Source of the DNA: Shewanella vesiculosa | GTDB taxonomy: Bacteria > Pseudomonadota > Gammaproteobacteria > Enterobacterales > Shewanellaceae | DNA: 64,000 nucleotides | Direction: 5' to 3' | Assembly (NCBI RefSeq): GCF_021560015.1 | Contig: NZ_CP073588.1 | Location: 1,116,001-1,180,000, forward strand | In this document: positions 27,884-38,473 of the stretch, one piece after another | Numbering within the stretch: position 1 is the first letter of the stretch | Layout of the letters: every line of letters starts with the position of its first letter | Position numbers and translations under genes: made by a program | The notes under the pieces: generated by a model | What the model was told of the DNA's origin: nothing | Databases searched by the model: none | What the model saw: only the letters and a program-made list of their open reading frames with translations

Positions 27884-28051
27884 GTATCATAACACCGCCT
27901 CATGCTAGAGAGAATTAACATGAGGTAACACCTTGACAAATGGCTTTAAAAATAGCTTTTAAAAGCTCAATTTATAACCTCCTGTCAATCTAACTGGTAA
28001 AGCTCGCTTTACTAAATATTAAAAGTATAAGTAATAAGCCGTGGAAGCATT

Positions 28052-29479
28052 ATGATGAACCATTCCCAGTCTACAGGCGCTGATTACAATTACACTATTG
28101 TTCGCCAATTCGCATTAACCACAGTTTTGTGGGGAATCTTTGGTATGGCAGTAGGTGTATTTATTGCTGCTCAGTTAATCTGGCCGCAACTGAACTTCGA
28201 CACACCTTGGTTAACGTTTAGTCGTTTACGACCTTTACATACCAATGCTGTGATATTCGCGTTCGGAACATCAGCTCTTTTCGCTACATCTTACTATGTT
28301 GTGCAACGCACTTGCCAAGTCCGTCTATTTGCGCCTAAATTGGCCGCATTTACGTTTTGGGGTTGGCAAGCCGTTATTATTGCAGCTGCTATCACTTTAC
28401 CAATGGGGTTTACTCAAGGTAAAGAATATGCAGAATTAGAATGGCCTATCGATATCGCAATTACGATTATTTGGGTTAGCTATGCAATTGTTTTCTTTGG
28501 CACAATCGCTAAACGAACTACGTCCCATATTTATGTGGCTAACTGGTTCTTTGGTGCCTTTATCATTACTGTTGCAGTACTTCACATTGTTAACTCAATG
28601 GCAGTACCAGTAAGCTTATTTAAGTCTTACTCTCTGTACTCTGGTGCAGTCGATGCGATGGTTCAGTGGTGGTATGGTCATAATGCGGTAGGCTTCTTAC
28701 TTACTGCTGGTTTCTTGGGGATGATGTATTACTTCGTGCCTAAGCAAGCTGGTCGCCCAGTTTATTCATATCGTTTATCAATTGTTCACTTTTGGGCATT
28801 GATTGCGTTATACATCTGGGCCGGTCCTCACCACTTACATTACACTGCCCTACCTGACTGGACTCAGTCATTAGGCATGGTAATGTCATTAATCCTATTC
28901 GCACCTTCTTGGGGCGGTATGATTAACGGTATTATGACCCTGTCTGGTGCGTGGCATAAGCTTCGTACAGACCCTGTATTACGTTTCTTAGTTGTTTCAT
29001 TGTCTTTCTATGGTATGTCTACCTTCGAAGGCCCAATGATGGCAATCAAAACAGTTAATGCTTTATCTCATTATACTGACTGGACTATTGGTCACGTTCA
29101 CTCTGGCGCGCTAGGCTGGGTTGCAATGGTGTCTATTGGTTCGTTATATCACTTAATCCCAATTCTTTTCGGTCATGGTCGTATGTACAGCATGAAGCTG
29201 GTTAACGTTCATTTCTGGTTAGCGACTATCGGTACTGTATTGTATATCGTCAGTATGTGGATTTCAGGTGTTATGCAAGGTCTTATGTGGCGTGCGGTTA
29301 ACGCAGATGGAACTCTAACTTACAGTTTCGTTGAGAGTTTAGAAGCCTCTTACCCATTCTACTTTGTACGCTTTATTGGTGGTTGTTTCTTCTTATCCGG
29401 TATGTTGCTTATGGCCTATAACGTTATTCGTACCGTTAAAGCGTCTAAAGATTCATTACCTGCTATTGCAGAAGCTTAA
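28052..29479 (+). CDS. ccoN: cbb3-type cytochrome c oxidase subunit I CcoN
   Basis: The catalytic heme-copper subunit, 475 residues, about 12 membrane helices. Heme and copper ligands are visible: His in [13 protein letters not shown] (low-spin heme b), [10 protein letters not shown] and [13 protein letters not shown] (CuB), and [14 protein letters not shown] (heme b3). It reduces oxygen to water with high affinity and pumps protons. First gene of ccoNOQP; ccoO follows 12 bp later. The FNR box upstream predicts induction at low oxygen. Confidence 0.97.
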   Translation: MMNHSQSTGADYNYTIVRQFALTTVLWGIFGMAVGVFIAAQLIWPQLNFDTPWLTFSRLRPLHTNAVIFAFGTSALFATSYYVVQRTCQVRLFAPKLAAFTFWGWQAVIIAAAITLPMGFTQGKEYAELEWPIDIAITIIWVSYAIVFFGTIAKRTTSHIYVANWFFGAFIITVAVLHIVNSMAVPVSLFKSYSLYSGAVDAMVQWWYGHNAVGFLLTAGFLGMMYYFVPKQAGRPVYSYRLSIVHFWALIALYIWAGPHHLHYTALPDWTQSLGMVMSLILFAPSWGGMINGIMTLSGAWHKLRTDPVLRFLVVSLSFYGMSTFEGPMMAIKTVNALSHYTDWTIGHVHSGALGWVAMVSIGSLYHLIPILFGHGRMYSMKLVNVHFWLATIGTVLYIVSMWISGVMQGLMWRAVNADGTLTYSFVESLEASYPFYFVRFIGGCFFLSGMLLMAYNVIRTVKASKDSLPAIAEA

Positions 29480-29491
29480 GGAGCCGATTCG

Positions 29492-30118
29492 ATGAAATTT
29501 AATCATGAATTAATTGAAAAGAATGTCGGTCTGCTTGCTATCTTCACCGTTATCGCCATTAGTTTTGGTGGTTTAGTGCAGATTACTCCGCTGATATTTC
29601 AAAAAGACACAACTGAACCAGTTGAAGGTCTGATTCCGTATACAGCTTTACAAATTGAAGGTCGTGATATTTATGTTCGTGAAGGTTGTTACAACTGTCA
29701 CAGCCAAATGATCCGTCCTTTACGAGCTGAAACTGAGCGCTATGGTCACTACTCTGTTGCTGGTGAGTCTGTTTGGGATCATCCATTCCAGTGGGGCTCT
29801 AAGCGTACAGGTCCTGACTTAGCACGTGTTGGTGGGCGTTATAGCGACAGATGGCATGAAGTTCATTTAAACAATCCTCGTGACGTTGTACCGCAATCAA
29901 ACATGCCTGGTTTCCCTTGGTTAGCTGAAAATGTGCTAGACGGTGAACTGACCGGTGACAAGATGACTATCCTGCGTAACCTGCATAAAGGCGGCTACAA
30001 AGGTAATGATCTTTACACTGATGAAGAAGTAGCTGGCGCTAAAAAGGCGGTTGAAGGCAAGACAGAAATGCAGGCGCTGATCGCTTATTTGCAATCTTTG
30101 GGTCACGCACTCAAATAG
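29492..30118 (+). CDS. ccoO: cbb3 oxidase monoheme subunit CcoO
   Basis: A 208-residue, membrane-anchored cytochrome c subunit. One N-terminal helix (about residues 13-33) anchors a periplasmic domain with a single heme site in [14 protein letters not shown]; the [13 protein letters not shown] and NMPGFPWL stretches are typical, with the latter Met as the likely axial ligand. It passes electrons from CcoP to CcoN. Located 9 bp before ccoQ. Confidence 0.97.
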   Translation: MKFNHELIEKNVGLLAIFTVIAISFGGLVQITPLIFQKDTTEPVEGLIPYTALQIEGRDIYVREGCYNCHSQMIRPLRAETERYGHYSVAGESVWDHPFQWGSKRTGPDLARVGGRYSDRWHEVHLNNPRDVVPQSNMPGFPWLAENVLDGELTGDKMTILRNLHKGGYKGNDLYTDEEVAGAKKAVEGKTEMQALIAYLQSLGHALK

Positions 30119-30127
30119 GAGGCAATA

Positions 30128-30304
30128 ATGGATTACGGTACTTTTCAAGGTATTTTGACCATAATTGTTATGGTGACTTTTGTGGGGATATTTTTCTGGG
30201 CATACAGTAAGCACAGCAAGTCAAAATTTGACGAAGCGGCGAACTTAGTGTTTACAGAAGAAGAACTTGCAAAAATGTCGAAAGACTCGGGAGATCAGAA
30301 GTAA
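30128..30304 (+). CDS. ccoQ: cbb3 oxidase small subunit CcoQ
   Basis: A 58-residue, single-helix membrane protein, MDYGTFQGILTIIVMVTF, then FFWAYSKHSK and an acidic cytoplasmic tail. This matches CcoQ, which stabilises the CcoNO/CcoP complex. An AGGAGG site lies in the preceding gap. The stop overlaps the ccoP start (TAATG). Its size keeps it below many ORF cut-offs. Confidence 0.95.
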   Translation: MDYGTFQGILTIIVMVTFVGIFFWAYSKHSKSKFDEAANLVFTEEELAKMSKDSGDQK

Positions 30305-31278
30305 TGATTATGAGTAACTTCTGGAGCATTTGGATTTCTGTACTGACGATTGTGGTCATTGCTGGTTGTTTTATCCTTCTTAAGGTAGTTAATAATAACT
30401 ACACTGGTGTAGAAGAAGGTAAATCGATGGGCCACAGTTTTGATGGTATTGAAGAACTGAACAACCCACTACCAAAGTGGTGGGCGTATATGTTCTACTT
30501 AACCATCGTTTTCGGTGTGATCTATTTAGCTCTATATCCAGGCCTAGGAAACTATAAAGGTCTGTTTGGTTGGACAAGTTCTAACCAAAGTATTGGCACT
30601 GACAAAGGCATTAAAGCTGACTCAGCGGCAGCGATTGAAGCAGCAAAAAATGATAACCGTTTATCACAGTATGACCGCGAAGTGGCTCACGCTGATGAAA
30701 AATACGGTCCTATTTTTGCGGCTTACTTAGCGACTCCGTTAGAAGAGTTGGTAAAAGATCCTGAAGCATTAAAAGTGGGCGGACGTTTGTTTTTACAAAA
30801 CTGTTCACAGTGTCATGGTTCTGATGCTCGCGGCTCTAAAGGCTTCCCGAATCTAACAGATGACGATTGGTTATATGGTGGCGATTTAGCCACTATTAAA
30901 ACCACGTTAATGAATGGTCGTAACGGTATGATGCCGCCTAAAGGTGGTTTACCTATCGAAGACAGCGAGATTAAAGGTCTAGCTGAATACGTCATAAAAC
31001 TATCTGGTGGTGAACATGACGAAGCGTTAGCAGCCCAAGGTCAAGGTTCATTCATGAAAGGTTGTTTTGCATGCCATGGTATGGATGCAAAAGGTAACAA
31101 GTTCATGGGCGCACCTAACCTAACTGATAACATTTGGTTATATGGCGGAAGCCGTGGTGTGATTGCTGAATCTATCATTAATGGTCGTGCCGGTGTGATG
31201 CCAGCATGGAAAGACATTCTTGGTGAAGAGAAAGTTCACGTCATTACAGCTTACGTTTATAGCTTATCAAACAAATAG
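30304..31278 (+). CDS. ccoP: cbb3 oxidase diheme subunit CcoP
   Basis: A 324-residue protein with two N-terminal membrane helices (about 8-28 and 60-80) and two cytochrome c domains, heme sites CSQCHG and CFACHG, each followed by a Met axial-ligand segment (NGMMPPKGG; AGVMPAW). It receives electrons from soluble or membrane cytochromes and delivers them to CcoO. Start at 30304 overlaps ccoQ; MSN six bases later is an alternative. A strong terminator follows, ending the ccoNOQP transcript. Confidence 0.96.
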   Translation: MIMSNFWSIWISVLTIVVIAGCFILLKVVNNNYTGVEEGKSMGHSFDGIEELNNPLPKWWAYMFYLTIVFGVIYLALYPGLGNYKGLFGWTSSNQSIGTDKGIKADSAAAIEAAKNDNRLSQYDREVAHADEKYGPIFAAYLATPLEELVKDPEALKVGGRLFLQNCSQCHGSDARGSKGFPNLTDDDWLYGGDLATIKTTLMNGRNGMMPPKGGLPIEDSEIKGLAEYVIKLSGGEHDEALAAQGQGSFMKGCFACHGMDAKGNKFMGAPNLTDNIWLYGGSRGVIAESIINGRAGVMPAWKDILGEEKVHVITAYVYSLSNK

Positions 31279-31296
31279 TTAGTTATGAGTAATATT

Positions 31297-31327
31297 AAGG
31301 CCTCGAGATTATCGAGGCCTTTTTTTT
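31297..31327 (+). terminator. Intrinsic terminator of ccoNOQP
   Basis: A 10-bp stem (AAGGCCTCGA / TCGAGGCCTT), 5-nt loop and a run of seven or more T. It lies 19 bp after ccoP and separates the oxidase genes from the assembly genes. Confidence 0.95.
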
Positions 31328-31394
31328 AAGTGATTATTAAGCCATTACGGGGTAAAATATCCCCCGAATTATTACCACTATTTTAGGATGTATT

Positions 31395-31874
31395 ATGTCG
31401 GATCAACTCCCTTGGTATAAGCAATTTTGGCCTTGGTTTTTAATCATCTTGCCTTTGTGTGCCGTTATTGCCAGTTTAACGACCTTAAAGATTGCTTTAG
31501 ATAATTCTGACTCATTGGTAGCAGAAGATTACTATAAGCAAGGTAAAGCGATAAACATGGATTTGCGCAAAATAAAATATGCTCAACAAATTGGCATGAA
31601 ATTTTTAGTCACGGTTGCAGATCAAGAATTAAAAATTACCCAACAAGGTGGTCCGGAATATCGTGCAGCGCTGAATGTGCAGTTTTACCATCCGACAATA
31701 GAAGCCAAAGACTTCAGTTTAAATGCTACTGCTGACGCAAATTACGTGTATCACATCCCATTAGATTCTGCGATAACAGGGCCTTGGGAAGTACGCATTG
31801 AAGGATTTGATGCCAAATGGCGTATCCAGCAACGAATTGATATTAAAGATGATGTTGAATATTGGCTCAATTAA
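31395..31874 (+). CDS. ccoH: cbb3 oxidase assembly protein CcoH/FixH
   Basis: A 159-residue FixH-family protein: one N-terminal membrane helix (about residues 10-30, FWPWFLIILPLCAVIASL), the conserved VAEDYYKQGKAINMDL segment, and a beta-rich periplasmic domain ending with GPWEVRIEGFDAKW. It acts in assembly and stability of the cbb3 oxidase. It begins after the ccoP terminator and is followed by ccoI after 56 bp, as in other Shewanella. Confidence 0.9.
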   Translation: MSDQLPWYKQFWPWFLIILPLCAVIASLTTLKIALDNSDSLVAEDYYKQGKAINMDLRKIKYAQQIGMKFLVTVADQELKITQQGGPEYRAALNVQFYHPTIEAKDFSLNATADANYVYHIPLDSAITGPWEVRIEGFDAKWRIQQRIDIKDDVEYWLN

Positions 31875-31930
31875 TAACACATTGACTGCGTATCTGATTA
31901 AAAATTATTAAATGAAGTTGGTAAAGCCAC

Positions 31931-34324
31931 ATGACATCTTGCTTTCATTGCAATGAGCCAGTTCTTACGGGAGATCAGTTTACTACGATAATAAATGGGC
32001 AAGCACAGCCTATGTGCTGCCCAGGTTGCCAAGCCGTATCGCAGGCCATTATGGATGCAGGCCTGAGCAGTTATTATCAATTTCGCAGTGAACCTGGAAA
32101 TCGTCAGACGGCACTGGTGCCAGAACAGTTGTCGCAATACAGTGCCTACGATTTACCGGAAGTGCAGCAAGATTTTGTCCATAAACAAGGTGCTATTGAT
32201 TCAACCTCTTTGTCTATCGACGGTATTACCTGTGCTGCTTGTGCCTGGTTAATTGAACATAAACTCAAACCGGTTGCGGGTATCACTAATGTGCTGGTTA
32301 ATTCCACCACACAACGAGCGTTAGTCAGCTGGGACAGTGAACGTATTCAACTCAGTGAAATTTTACAAATAATCAGTAAAATTGGCTATCAAGCTGCGCC
32401 CTACCAAGTTGATGAACAAGAAAAACAATCTAAAGCAGACAGTCGTAAATTCTTACTTCGCTTAGGGCTTGCAGGTTTTGCGACCATGCAAGTGATGATG
32501 TTTGCCCTCGCCTTATACACCGGATACTTTACTGAGCTGGATGTTCAATTTCGTGACTACTTTCGCTGGGTAAGTTTAATTTTTGCAGCGCCTGTAGTGC
32601 TTTACTCAGCTCAACCCTTTTATTTTAGTGCTCTTCGTAGTGTATTAAGTGGCAAACTTAATATGGATGTGTCTGTTTCAATTGCAATTTTAGGTGCTTA
32701 TATCGCCAGTTGTATTGCGACTATGCAAGGCAATGGCGAAGTGTATTTTGAATCCGTATCCATGTTTACCTTCTTTTTATTATTAGGTCGTTACTTTGAA
32801 CAAGCTGCAAGGCAAAAAGCTTCTGTTAGTTCGAGTAATTTGCACAAACTGGTGCCGCTGACAGCGCATTTATGTCATGAGGGTGAGATCACTGAGATTG
32901 CCGCTAAACAATTGACCATTGGCGATATTATTTTAGTCAAACCAGGCGAAGTGATTGCCGCTGATGCCGAAGTGGTAACCGGACAATCAAGCGTCAATGA
33001 GGCTATGCTTACCGGTGAACAAATGCCAATCAGTAAACGCGTTTTAGATAAAGTCTATGCCGGCACCATCAATATCGAGCAACCTATTGAAGTGCGAGTG
33101 ACAGCCCTCGGGCAAGATCAATTGGTTGCAGAGATCATTCGTTTACAAGAGCTTGCATCAAATAATAAACCTACCATTGCTTTAATTGCCGACCGTTTAG
33201 CGCGATACTTTTCCGGTACGGTTTTATCCATAGCAGCAATAACATATGTCGTCTGGTCGTTCGTATCACCAGAAGATGCTTTTTGGATTACATTATCCGT
33301 GTTGGTCGCAACCTGCCCATGCGCCCTCGCCCTTGCCACGCCAACTGCCGTTACTTGCGCAACCGCTATTTTTACTAAGTTAGGTGTGATCCCTCGAAAA
33401 CCAGGTATTTTTGAGAAACTGACCAAAATTAATCATGTGGTGTTTGATAAAACTGGCACGCTTACCTGTGGCCAATTATCAATTGGTGATGTACAAACCT
33501 TTGCTGGATATTCATCAGCGCAAGTACTGTCTATTGCAGCGGCCATTGAACAAGGATCTCTACACCCGATTGCATTAGCATTTAGCCCTTTTTATGATAA
33601 TCAACATCAAGTAGAAACAGTTGAACATCATATTGGTTTAGGCATTCGAGCCAGTATGGACCAAATGCAAGTGTCTATTGGAACGGCACAATTTGTTAGC
33701 CCAGATATGTTACCGATATCAGTAAAAGCCACTCAAAGTCAGTGGATTTACCTTTCTATTGATAACGAGCTAATTGCCAAAATCGAAATGCTTGATAAGT
33801 TACGTGTTGATAGCATCGCGACGGTTAATGCGTTAAAGGCTGCCAATATAAAACTGAGTATTGCCAGTGGTGATAATTCCGGACATGTTGAGTTTTTAGC
33901 ACATAAAATTGGTATTTCAGATGTGCATTCAGGTTTATCACCTCAAGATAAGTTAGCCTTAGTGAATCGCTTACAGCAAGATGCTAATGTAGCCATGTTT
34001 GGCGACGGTATTAATGATGCGCCAGTACTTGCCGGTGCAAATTTGTCAGTAGCGATGGGAAGCGGAAGTGCAATTGCCAAAAACAGTGCGGACTTAATTT
34101 TACTCGGCGATCACCTATCACGTTTTAATGATGCTATTTATGTCGCTAAGCAAACCCAGCGCATCATTCATCAAAATCTTTTATGGGCTTTCGCTTATAA
34201 CATTATTATTTTGCCATTAGCGGTTACCGGACATGTTGCTCCGTATATTGCCGCTATTGGTATGTCTGTTAGCTCATTGATAGTGGTGAGTAACAGTTTA
34301 CGCCTTCTTAGGATCAAATTATGA
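31931..34324 (+). CDS. ccoI: cbb3 assembly copper-transporting P-type ATPase CcoI/FixI
   Basis: A 797-residue P1B-type ATPase that supplies copper for the oxidase centre. The N-terminus has extra Cys motifs (CFHCNEP, CCPGCQA) and a heavy-metal domain GITCAACAW. The ion channel motif CPCALALATP, phosphorylation site DKTGTLTCG and hinge [12 protein letters not shown] are intact. The N-terminal cysteines and position between ccoH and ccoS separate it from the detoxifying CopA earlier in the window. It overlaps ccoS by 4 bp. Confidence 0.95.
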   Translation: MTSCFHCNEPVLTGDQFTTIINGQAQPMCCPGCQAVSQAIMDAGLSSYYQFRSEPGNRQTALVPEQLSQYSAYDLPEVQQDFVHKQGAIDSTSLSIDGITCAACAWLIEHKLKPVAGITNVLVNSTTQRALVSWDSERIQLSEILQIISKIGYQAAPYQVDEQEKQSKADSRKFLLRLGLAGFATMQVMMFALALYTGYFTELDVQFRDYFRWVSLIFAAPVVLYSAQPFYFSALRSVLSGKLNMDVSVSIAILGAYIASCIATMQGNGEVYFESVSMFTFFLLLGRYFEQAARQKASVSSSNLHKLVPLTAHLCHEGEITEIAAKQLTIGDIILVKPGEVIAADAEVVTGQSSVNEAMLTGEQMPISKRVLDKVYAGTINIEQPIEVRVTALGQDQLVAEIIRLQELASNNKPTIALIADRLARYFSGTVLSIAAITYVVWSFVSPEDAFWITLSVLVATCPCALALATPTAVTCATAIFTKLGVIPRKPGIFEKLTKINHVVFDKTGTLTCGQLSIGDVQTFAGYSSAQVLSIAAAIEQGSLHPIALAFSPFYDNQHQVETVEHHIGLGIRASMDQMQVSIGTAQFVSPDMLPISVKATQSQWIYLSIDNELIAKIEMLDKLRVDSIATVNALKAANIKLSIASGDNSGHVEFLAHKIGISDVHSGLSPQDKLALVNRLQQDANVAMFGDGINDAPVLAGANLSVAMGSGSAIAKNSADLILLGDHLSRFNDAIYVAKQTQRIIHQNLLWAFAYNIIILPLAVTGHVAPYIAAIGMSVSSLIVVSNSLRLLRIKL

Positions 34325-34593
34325 GTATCATTTACGTATTAATACCTATTGCGATGTTGTTTGTATTAATTGCAGTTTCAATTTTCTTTTGGGCGGTAAA
34401 GTCTGAACAATTTGATGATCTTGATAGACAAAGCGTGTCGATTTTATTTGATGAAGACAGTACCAACAATAAAGGTAACGTCAGTGTAACCAGTGATATC
34501 GATAAGCAACCATCAAATAGTGATACTCATATCGCTGCTGTAAAAAATAAGCCAGAACCCATGGCCTCAGACACTGCACATAAACCAGAGTAA
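34321..34593 (+). CDS. ccoS: cbb3 oxidase maturation protein CcoS
   Basis: A 90-residue protein with one membrane helix at the start (IIYVLIPIAMLFVLIAVSIF), then FFWAVKSEQFDDLD, the family signature, and a hydrophilic tail longer than usual. CcoS is needed to insert cofactors into the oxidase. ATG overlaps the ccoI stop. The gene at 34599 follows after 5 bp. Confidence 0.93.
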   Translation: MSIIYVLIPIAMLFVLIAVSIFFWAVKSEQFDDLDRQSVSILFDEDSTNNKGNVSVTSDIDKQPSNSDTHIAAVKNKPEPMASDTAHKPE

Positions 34594-34598
34594 AGCTT

Positions 34599-35288
34599 GT
34601 GATTGAATATAATCTTGGTGGTGCATTTATTGTTGGCTTAATGGGGGCTGCACATTGTTTTGGCATGTGTGGCGGATTAATTGGTGCTTTTTCAGCCAAC
34701 ATTCCCACTAATGGCCAAAGTCGCCTAGGCAATCAACTGACGTTTCTTTTTAGCTATAATCTTGGGCGTATTTTTAGTTATACCATCGCGGGGGCCATTG
34801 TCGGTGGCAGTGTGTCAGCCTTAGGTCATTTATTTGATGCTGATAGCTATCTAATATTCCTGAGAATTTTTGCTGGAGTCATGATGATATTGACTGGGCT
34901 TTATATTGCTCAGATATGGTTCGGCATTGTGCATATTGAGAAAGTGGGTAAATTTTTGTGGCAATATATACAACCGCTAACCCGTAAATTTATACCGATA
35001 ACTCACCCGCTACAGGCTGTTATGGCGGGTATGGTTTGGGGCTGGTTACCCTGTGGACTGGTGTACAGCACACTCACTTGGTCAGTTGCATCAGGTAGCG
35101 CATTACAAGGCGCCTTGATCATGTTGGCGTTCGGTTTAGGCACTTTACCTGCTTTATTTGCTGCTGGTTTAGCGGCGAAAACCTTGGCGCAATGGGTACA
35201 AAAGCGTGCAGTGAGATTATTCAGTGGTGGCTTATTAGTGGTATTTGGTTTGCAAACACTTTACATAGCTTTTCAACAACTCATATAG
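34599..35288 (+). CDS. Sulfite exporter TauE/SafE-family membrane protein
   Basis: A 229-residue membrane protein of the UreH/DsbD-like TM family with about six helices. Conserved motifs are HCFGMCGGLIGAF in helix one and WGWLPCGLVYSTL in helix four; these Cys-containing repeats are typical for the protein that follows ccoS in many gamma-proteobacteria, where a role in metal delivery to the oxidase is suspected. GTG start at 34599, no better ATG. Last gene of the ccoHIS cluster. Confidence 0.85.
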   Translation: MIEYNLGGAFIVGLMGAAHCFGMCGGLIGAFSANIPTNGQSRLGNQLTFLFSYNLGRIFSYTIAGAIVGGSVSALGHLFDADSYLIFLRIFAGVMMILTGLYIAQIWFGIVHIEKVGKFLWQYIQPLTRKFIPITHPLQAVMAGMVWGWLPCGLVYSTLTWSVASGSALQGALIMLAFGLGTLPALFAAGLAAKTLAQWVQKRAVRLFSGGLLVVFGLQTLYIAFQQLI

Positions 35289-35625
35289 TTCGGTCACTGT
35301 TATTTTATGATATTGTAACAACCAATGATAAAACCACTTTAGCTGATATGCATTAGCAAAGGCTGAATCTAATTACTATTAGAATCAATAGTTTGATGTG
35401 TGACTTGTACATTTAGTTACTGTGAAAATAAGATAATATAACAAGCATTAATGCGTAGATTGTTGTCAGTGAACTCGCAATTAATACACATTTTCATGAT
35501 GTATTGAGAGCTAACATGGTGTGATAAATAGACTTCTGTTTACTAATATTACTCTATATCGTCGGAGTACCTTATTAGTTCAGAATGGTATAACATATAA
35601 TTGTCTTCATAAATTGAGAATGGGT
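35289..35625. other. Intergenic region upstream of etrA
   Basis: 337 bp between the SafE-family gene and etrA. An open frame extends back to 35521 in the etrA frame but lacks a ribosome site. No clear FNR box was seen; the etrA promoter should lie here. Confidence 0.4.
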
Positions 35626-36375
35626 ATGTCTTCAGATTTGATAAAAGCTCGTCCATCCACAACAGGTTGCGCCATTCATTGCCATGACTGCAGCATGGAA
35701 GCCTTGTGTATTCCTTTTACGTTAAGCAATGATGAGCTTGATAAACTTGATAACATTATTGAACGTAAAAAACCCATTCAAAAAGGTGACCTTATCTTCA
35801 AGTCTGGTGACACACTTAAGTCACTGTATGCTATTCGTTCTGGTACCATTAAAAGCTATACCATTACAGAACAAGGCGATGAACAAATTACCGGATTCCA
35901 TCTTGCCGGTGATGTGATTGGTTTTGATGGTATTCATGCCCTACGACATCAAAGCTTTGCGCAAGCATTAGAAACGTCAATGGTTTGCGAAATTCCTTAC
36001 GATACCCTAGATCAGTTATCAGGCACTATGCCTAAACTACGTCAGCAAATCATGCGATTAATGAGTAATGAAATTATGAGTGATCAAGAAATGATCCTCC
36101 TACTTTCTAAGAAAAATGCCGAAGAACGTTTAGCCGCATTTATTAATAATCTTGCGAATCGTTTTGGTAATCGTGGTTTCTCTCCCCATGAATTTCGTCT
36201 CACTATGACTCGAGGTGATATTGGCAACTATTTGGGATTAACGGTTGAAACGATTAGTCGTTTATTAGGACGATTCCAGAAATCAGGACTAATTGAAGTT
36301 AAAGGTAAATACATTTCGATTGTGGATCATGCAGCATTAAGTACTCTTGCCGGAAATGCGCGGATTGCCACTTAA
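35626..36375 (+). CDS. etrA: FNR-family oxygen-sensing regulator EtrA
   Basis: A 249-residue CRP/FNR regulator. The N-terminal cysteines [15 protein letters not shown] plus an internal Cys (MVCEIPY) fit the four ligands of the oxygen-labile [4Fe-4S] cluster. A cyclic-nucleotide-like barrel (about residues 45-160) and a C-terminal helix-turn-helix with [15 protein letters not shown] (E--SR recognition signature) follow. It activates anaerobic and microaerobic genes and likely binds the box before ccoN. The start at 35626 gives the E. coli FNR length; 35620 is an in-frame alternative. Confidence 0.95.
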   Translation: MSSDLIKARPSTTGCAIHCHDCSMEALCIPFTLSNDELDKLDNIIERKKPIQKGDLIFKSGDTLKSLYAIRSGTIKSYTITEQGDEQITGFHLAGDVIGFDGIHALRHQSFAQALETSMVCEIPYDTLDQLSGTMPKLRQQIMRLMSNEIMSDQEMILLLSKKNAEERLAAFINNLANRFGNRGFSPHEFRLTMTRGDIGNYLGLTVETISRLLGRFQKSGLIEVKGKYISIVDHAALSTLAGNARIAT

Positions 36376-36473
36376 ATTAAATTTGTATGATCTATCTCAT
36401 AGTTTATTCATTAGGAAACGGTAATACTATCAACAAATAAACAAGTAAAAAACTCAACAGCTTTGGAGGTTAT

Positions 36474-37403
36474 ATGAAGGATTATAAGAAGATATTAGTG
36501 GTGATTAATCCTACAACGGATCATCAACCCGCATTGGCACGTGCTGTTGAATTAGCGACAAGAAGTCAGGCAGATATTACTGCATTTTTATCTATTTTTG
36601 ACTTCTCTTACGAGATGACCTCAATCCTATCTAGCCAAGAACGTGAAGCGATGCGTCAAGGTGTGATTGATCAACGTGTTGCTTGGTTAGAAAATGCGAT
36701 TAGTGGTTTTAGTCAGTCTAATATCAAGATTAATACTGAAGTTGTTTGGCATAATCGTCCCTTTGAGAGCGTGATTAATCATGCAATGAAAGGTCAGTAT
36801 GACTTGATTGTTAAAAGCACCCATGAACACGATAAATTAAAAGCTGTTATTTTTACTCCGACAGATTGGCATTTAATGCGTAAATCTCCAGTGCCTGTGC
36901 TGCTGGTTAAAGAACACGACTGGCCAGTTGAAGGCAAAATTGTCTGTGCCGTTAATGTGGTGAGTGAAGATGAAGATCATCAAAGCCTAAACGGTAAGAT
37001 TATTAACCATGCGCTTGATTTAGCTAAAAAGTTCTCTGCAAGTGTGCATCTGGTTAATGGTTATCCTGGTACGCCAGTTAACTTAGCCATTGAGTTGCCC
37101 GATTTTGATGCAAATGTGTATAACAACACTGTGCGTATGCAGCATGAACAAAGAGTACAATATTTAGCACAAGCTTATAATATTCCTCTTGAAAATTGCC
37201 ATGTCGAAGAAGGTTTACCAGAAGATGTTATTCCCGAAATGGCAGCAAAGTTAGATGCAGAATTAGTGGTATTAGGTACTGTTGGTCGCACTGGTTTTTC
37301 AGCGGCATTAATTGGTAACACTGCAGAGCATGTTATCGACAGCATAAATTGCGACTTGTTAGCGATCAAACCCGATGGTTATAAATCACCTTTAGAAGAT
37401 TAG
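36474..37403 (+). CDS. uspE: Universal stress protein UspE
   Basis: A 309-residue protein made of two tandem Usp domains (residues 1-145 and 155-305). The first starts YKKILVVINPTTD; the second holds LVVLGTVGRTGFSAALIGN, the G-2x-G-9x-G(S/T) nucleotide-loop region. UspE proteins act in stress survival, motility and adhesion. It lies between etrA and ttcA as in E. coli (fnr-uspE-ttcA order). TGGAGG precedes the ATG. Confidence 0.95.
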   Translation: MKDYKKILVVINPTTDHQPALARAVELATRSQADITAFLSIFDFSYEMTSILSSQEREAMRQGVIDQRVAWLENAISGFSQSNIKINTEVVWHNRPFESVINHAMKGQYDLIVKSTHEHDKLKAVIFTPTDWHLMRKSPVPVLLVKEHDWPVEGKIVCAVNVVSEDEDHQSLNGKIINHALDLAKKFSASVHLVNGYPGTPVNLAIELPDFDANVYNNTVRMQHEQRVQYLAQAYNIPLENCHVEEGLPEDVIPEMAAKLDAELVVLGTVGRTGFSAALIGNTAEHVIDSINCDLLAIKPDGYKSPLED

Positions 37404-37458
37404 TGTTCATTAGAATGGGTTAACTACTTTACCCTGACCTAGAATACTGGAATAATAC

Positions 37459-37492
37459 GCGCCCTGAAACACTTGGTTACTGGGCGCATTTT
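37459..37492 (+). terminator. Hairpin with T-run ending at the ttcA start codon
   Basis: GCGCCC and GGGCGC (with further AAC/GTT pairing in the loop) form a hairpin followed by ATTTTT. It can end the uspE transcript but lies directly against the ttcA ATG at 37494. Confidence 0.6.
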
Positions 37493-37493
37493 T

Positions 37494-38438
37494 ATGTCTG
37501 AAGTTGAAGTAGATACAATCGTTAAAAAAAATATTACTCGTATGAATAAACTGCAAAAGCGTCTGCGACATAACGTTGGCTCTGCCATTGCAGATTATAA
37601 TATGATCGAAGATGGTGATCGGGTCATGTGTTGTCTTTCTGGCGGCAAAGACAGTTACACCATGTTAGATATTTTATTAAATCTTCAACAACGTGCCCCA
37701 ATTAAATTCGAAATTGTGGTGGTTAATCTAGACCAAAAACAACCTGGCTTTCCGGAACACGTTTTACCAGCTTACTTAGATGAGATAGGCGTTGCTTATC
37801 ACATTCTCGAAAAAGATACTTACTCTATCGTTAAAGAAAAAATCCCTGAAGGCAAAACCACGTGTTCTCTTTGCTCTCGTTTGCGTCGTGGTACTCTTTA
37901 TGGCTTTGCTCAACATATTGGTGCAACAAAAATTGCATTAGGTCATCATCGTGACGATATTATCGAAACATTATTTTTAAATATGTTTTTTGCTGGCAAA
38001 CAAAAAGCCATGCCACCTAAGCTCTTGTCTGATGACGGTGCCAATATTGTCATCCGTCCTTTGGCTTATTGTCGTGAAAAAGATATTCAAGAGTATTCGA
38101 CACTGAAATCGTTTCCTATCATTCCTTGTAACTTGTGTGGTTCGCAAGAGAATTTAAAGCGTGGTGCCGTTAAAGACATGCTACAAATGTGGGACAAACA
38201 ACATCCGGGGCGTCTTGAAACTATCTTTACTGCAATGCAAAACACCTCGCCATCGCAAGGTGTAGATCGTGAACAGTTTGATTTTGTATCGCTAAAACGT
38301 AATCCAGATGTAGTTAACACTGGCGATGTAGCGGATGCAGACTTACCAGCGTTTGATTTTGTCGATATCAGTAATAATGGTCATATTAATTTAGACATCA
38401 GCAATCGAATCGATGTAGTGGCAACATTTAAACCCTAG
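37494..38438 (+). CDS. ttcA: tRNA 2-thiocytidine(32) synthetase TtcA
   Basis: A 314-residue tRNA-thiolating enzyme. The PP-loop ATPase motif [14 protein letters not shown] and the CxxC pair [10 protein letters not shown] plus CNLCGSQ (Fe-S cluster ligands) are intact, with [14 protein letters not shown]. It thiolates C32 of some tRNAs. The ATG at 37494 begins [10 protein letters not shown] as in relatives, yet no ribosome site precedes it: the six bases before are a T-run of a hairpin. A TTG at 37473 would add seven residues and also lacks one. Confidence 0.95.
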   Translation: MSEVEVDTIVKKNITRMNKLQKRLRHNVGSAIADYNMIEDGDRVMCCLSGGKDSYTMLDILLNLQQRAPIKFEIVVVNLDQKQPGFPEHVLPAYLDEIGVAYHILEKDTYSIVKEKIPEGKTTCSLCSRLRRGTLYGFAQHIGATKIALGHHRDDIIETLFLNMFFAGKQKAMPPKLLSDDGANIVIRPLAYCREKDIQEYSTLKSFPIIPCNLCGSQENLKRGAVKDMLQMWDKQHPGRLETIFTAMQNTSPSQGVDREQFDFVSLKRNPDVVNTGDVADADLPAFDFVDISNNGHINLDISNRIDVVATFKP

Positions 38439-38473
38439 TAAACATGTTAACGATAGCGATAGCGATATAAATC

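Noticed and set aside
4274..34324. CopA and CcoI as a recent duplication
   Set aside because: They share the P1B core, but differ in N-terminal Cys motifs and surrounding genes; they are distinct subfamilies (export versus oxidase assembly).
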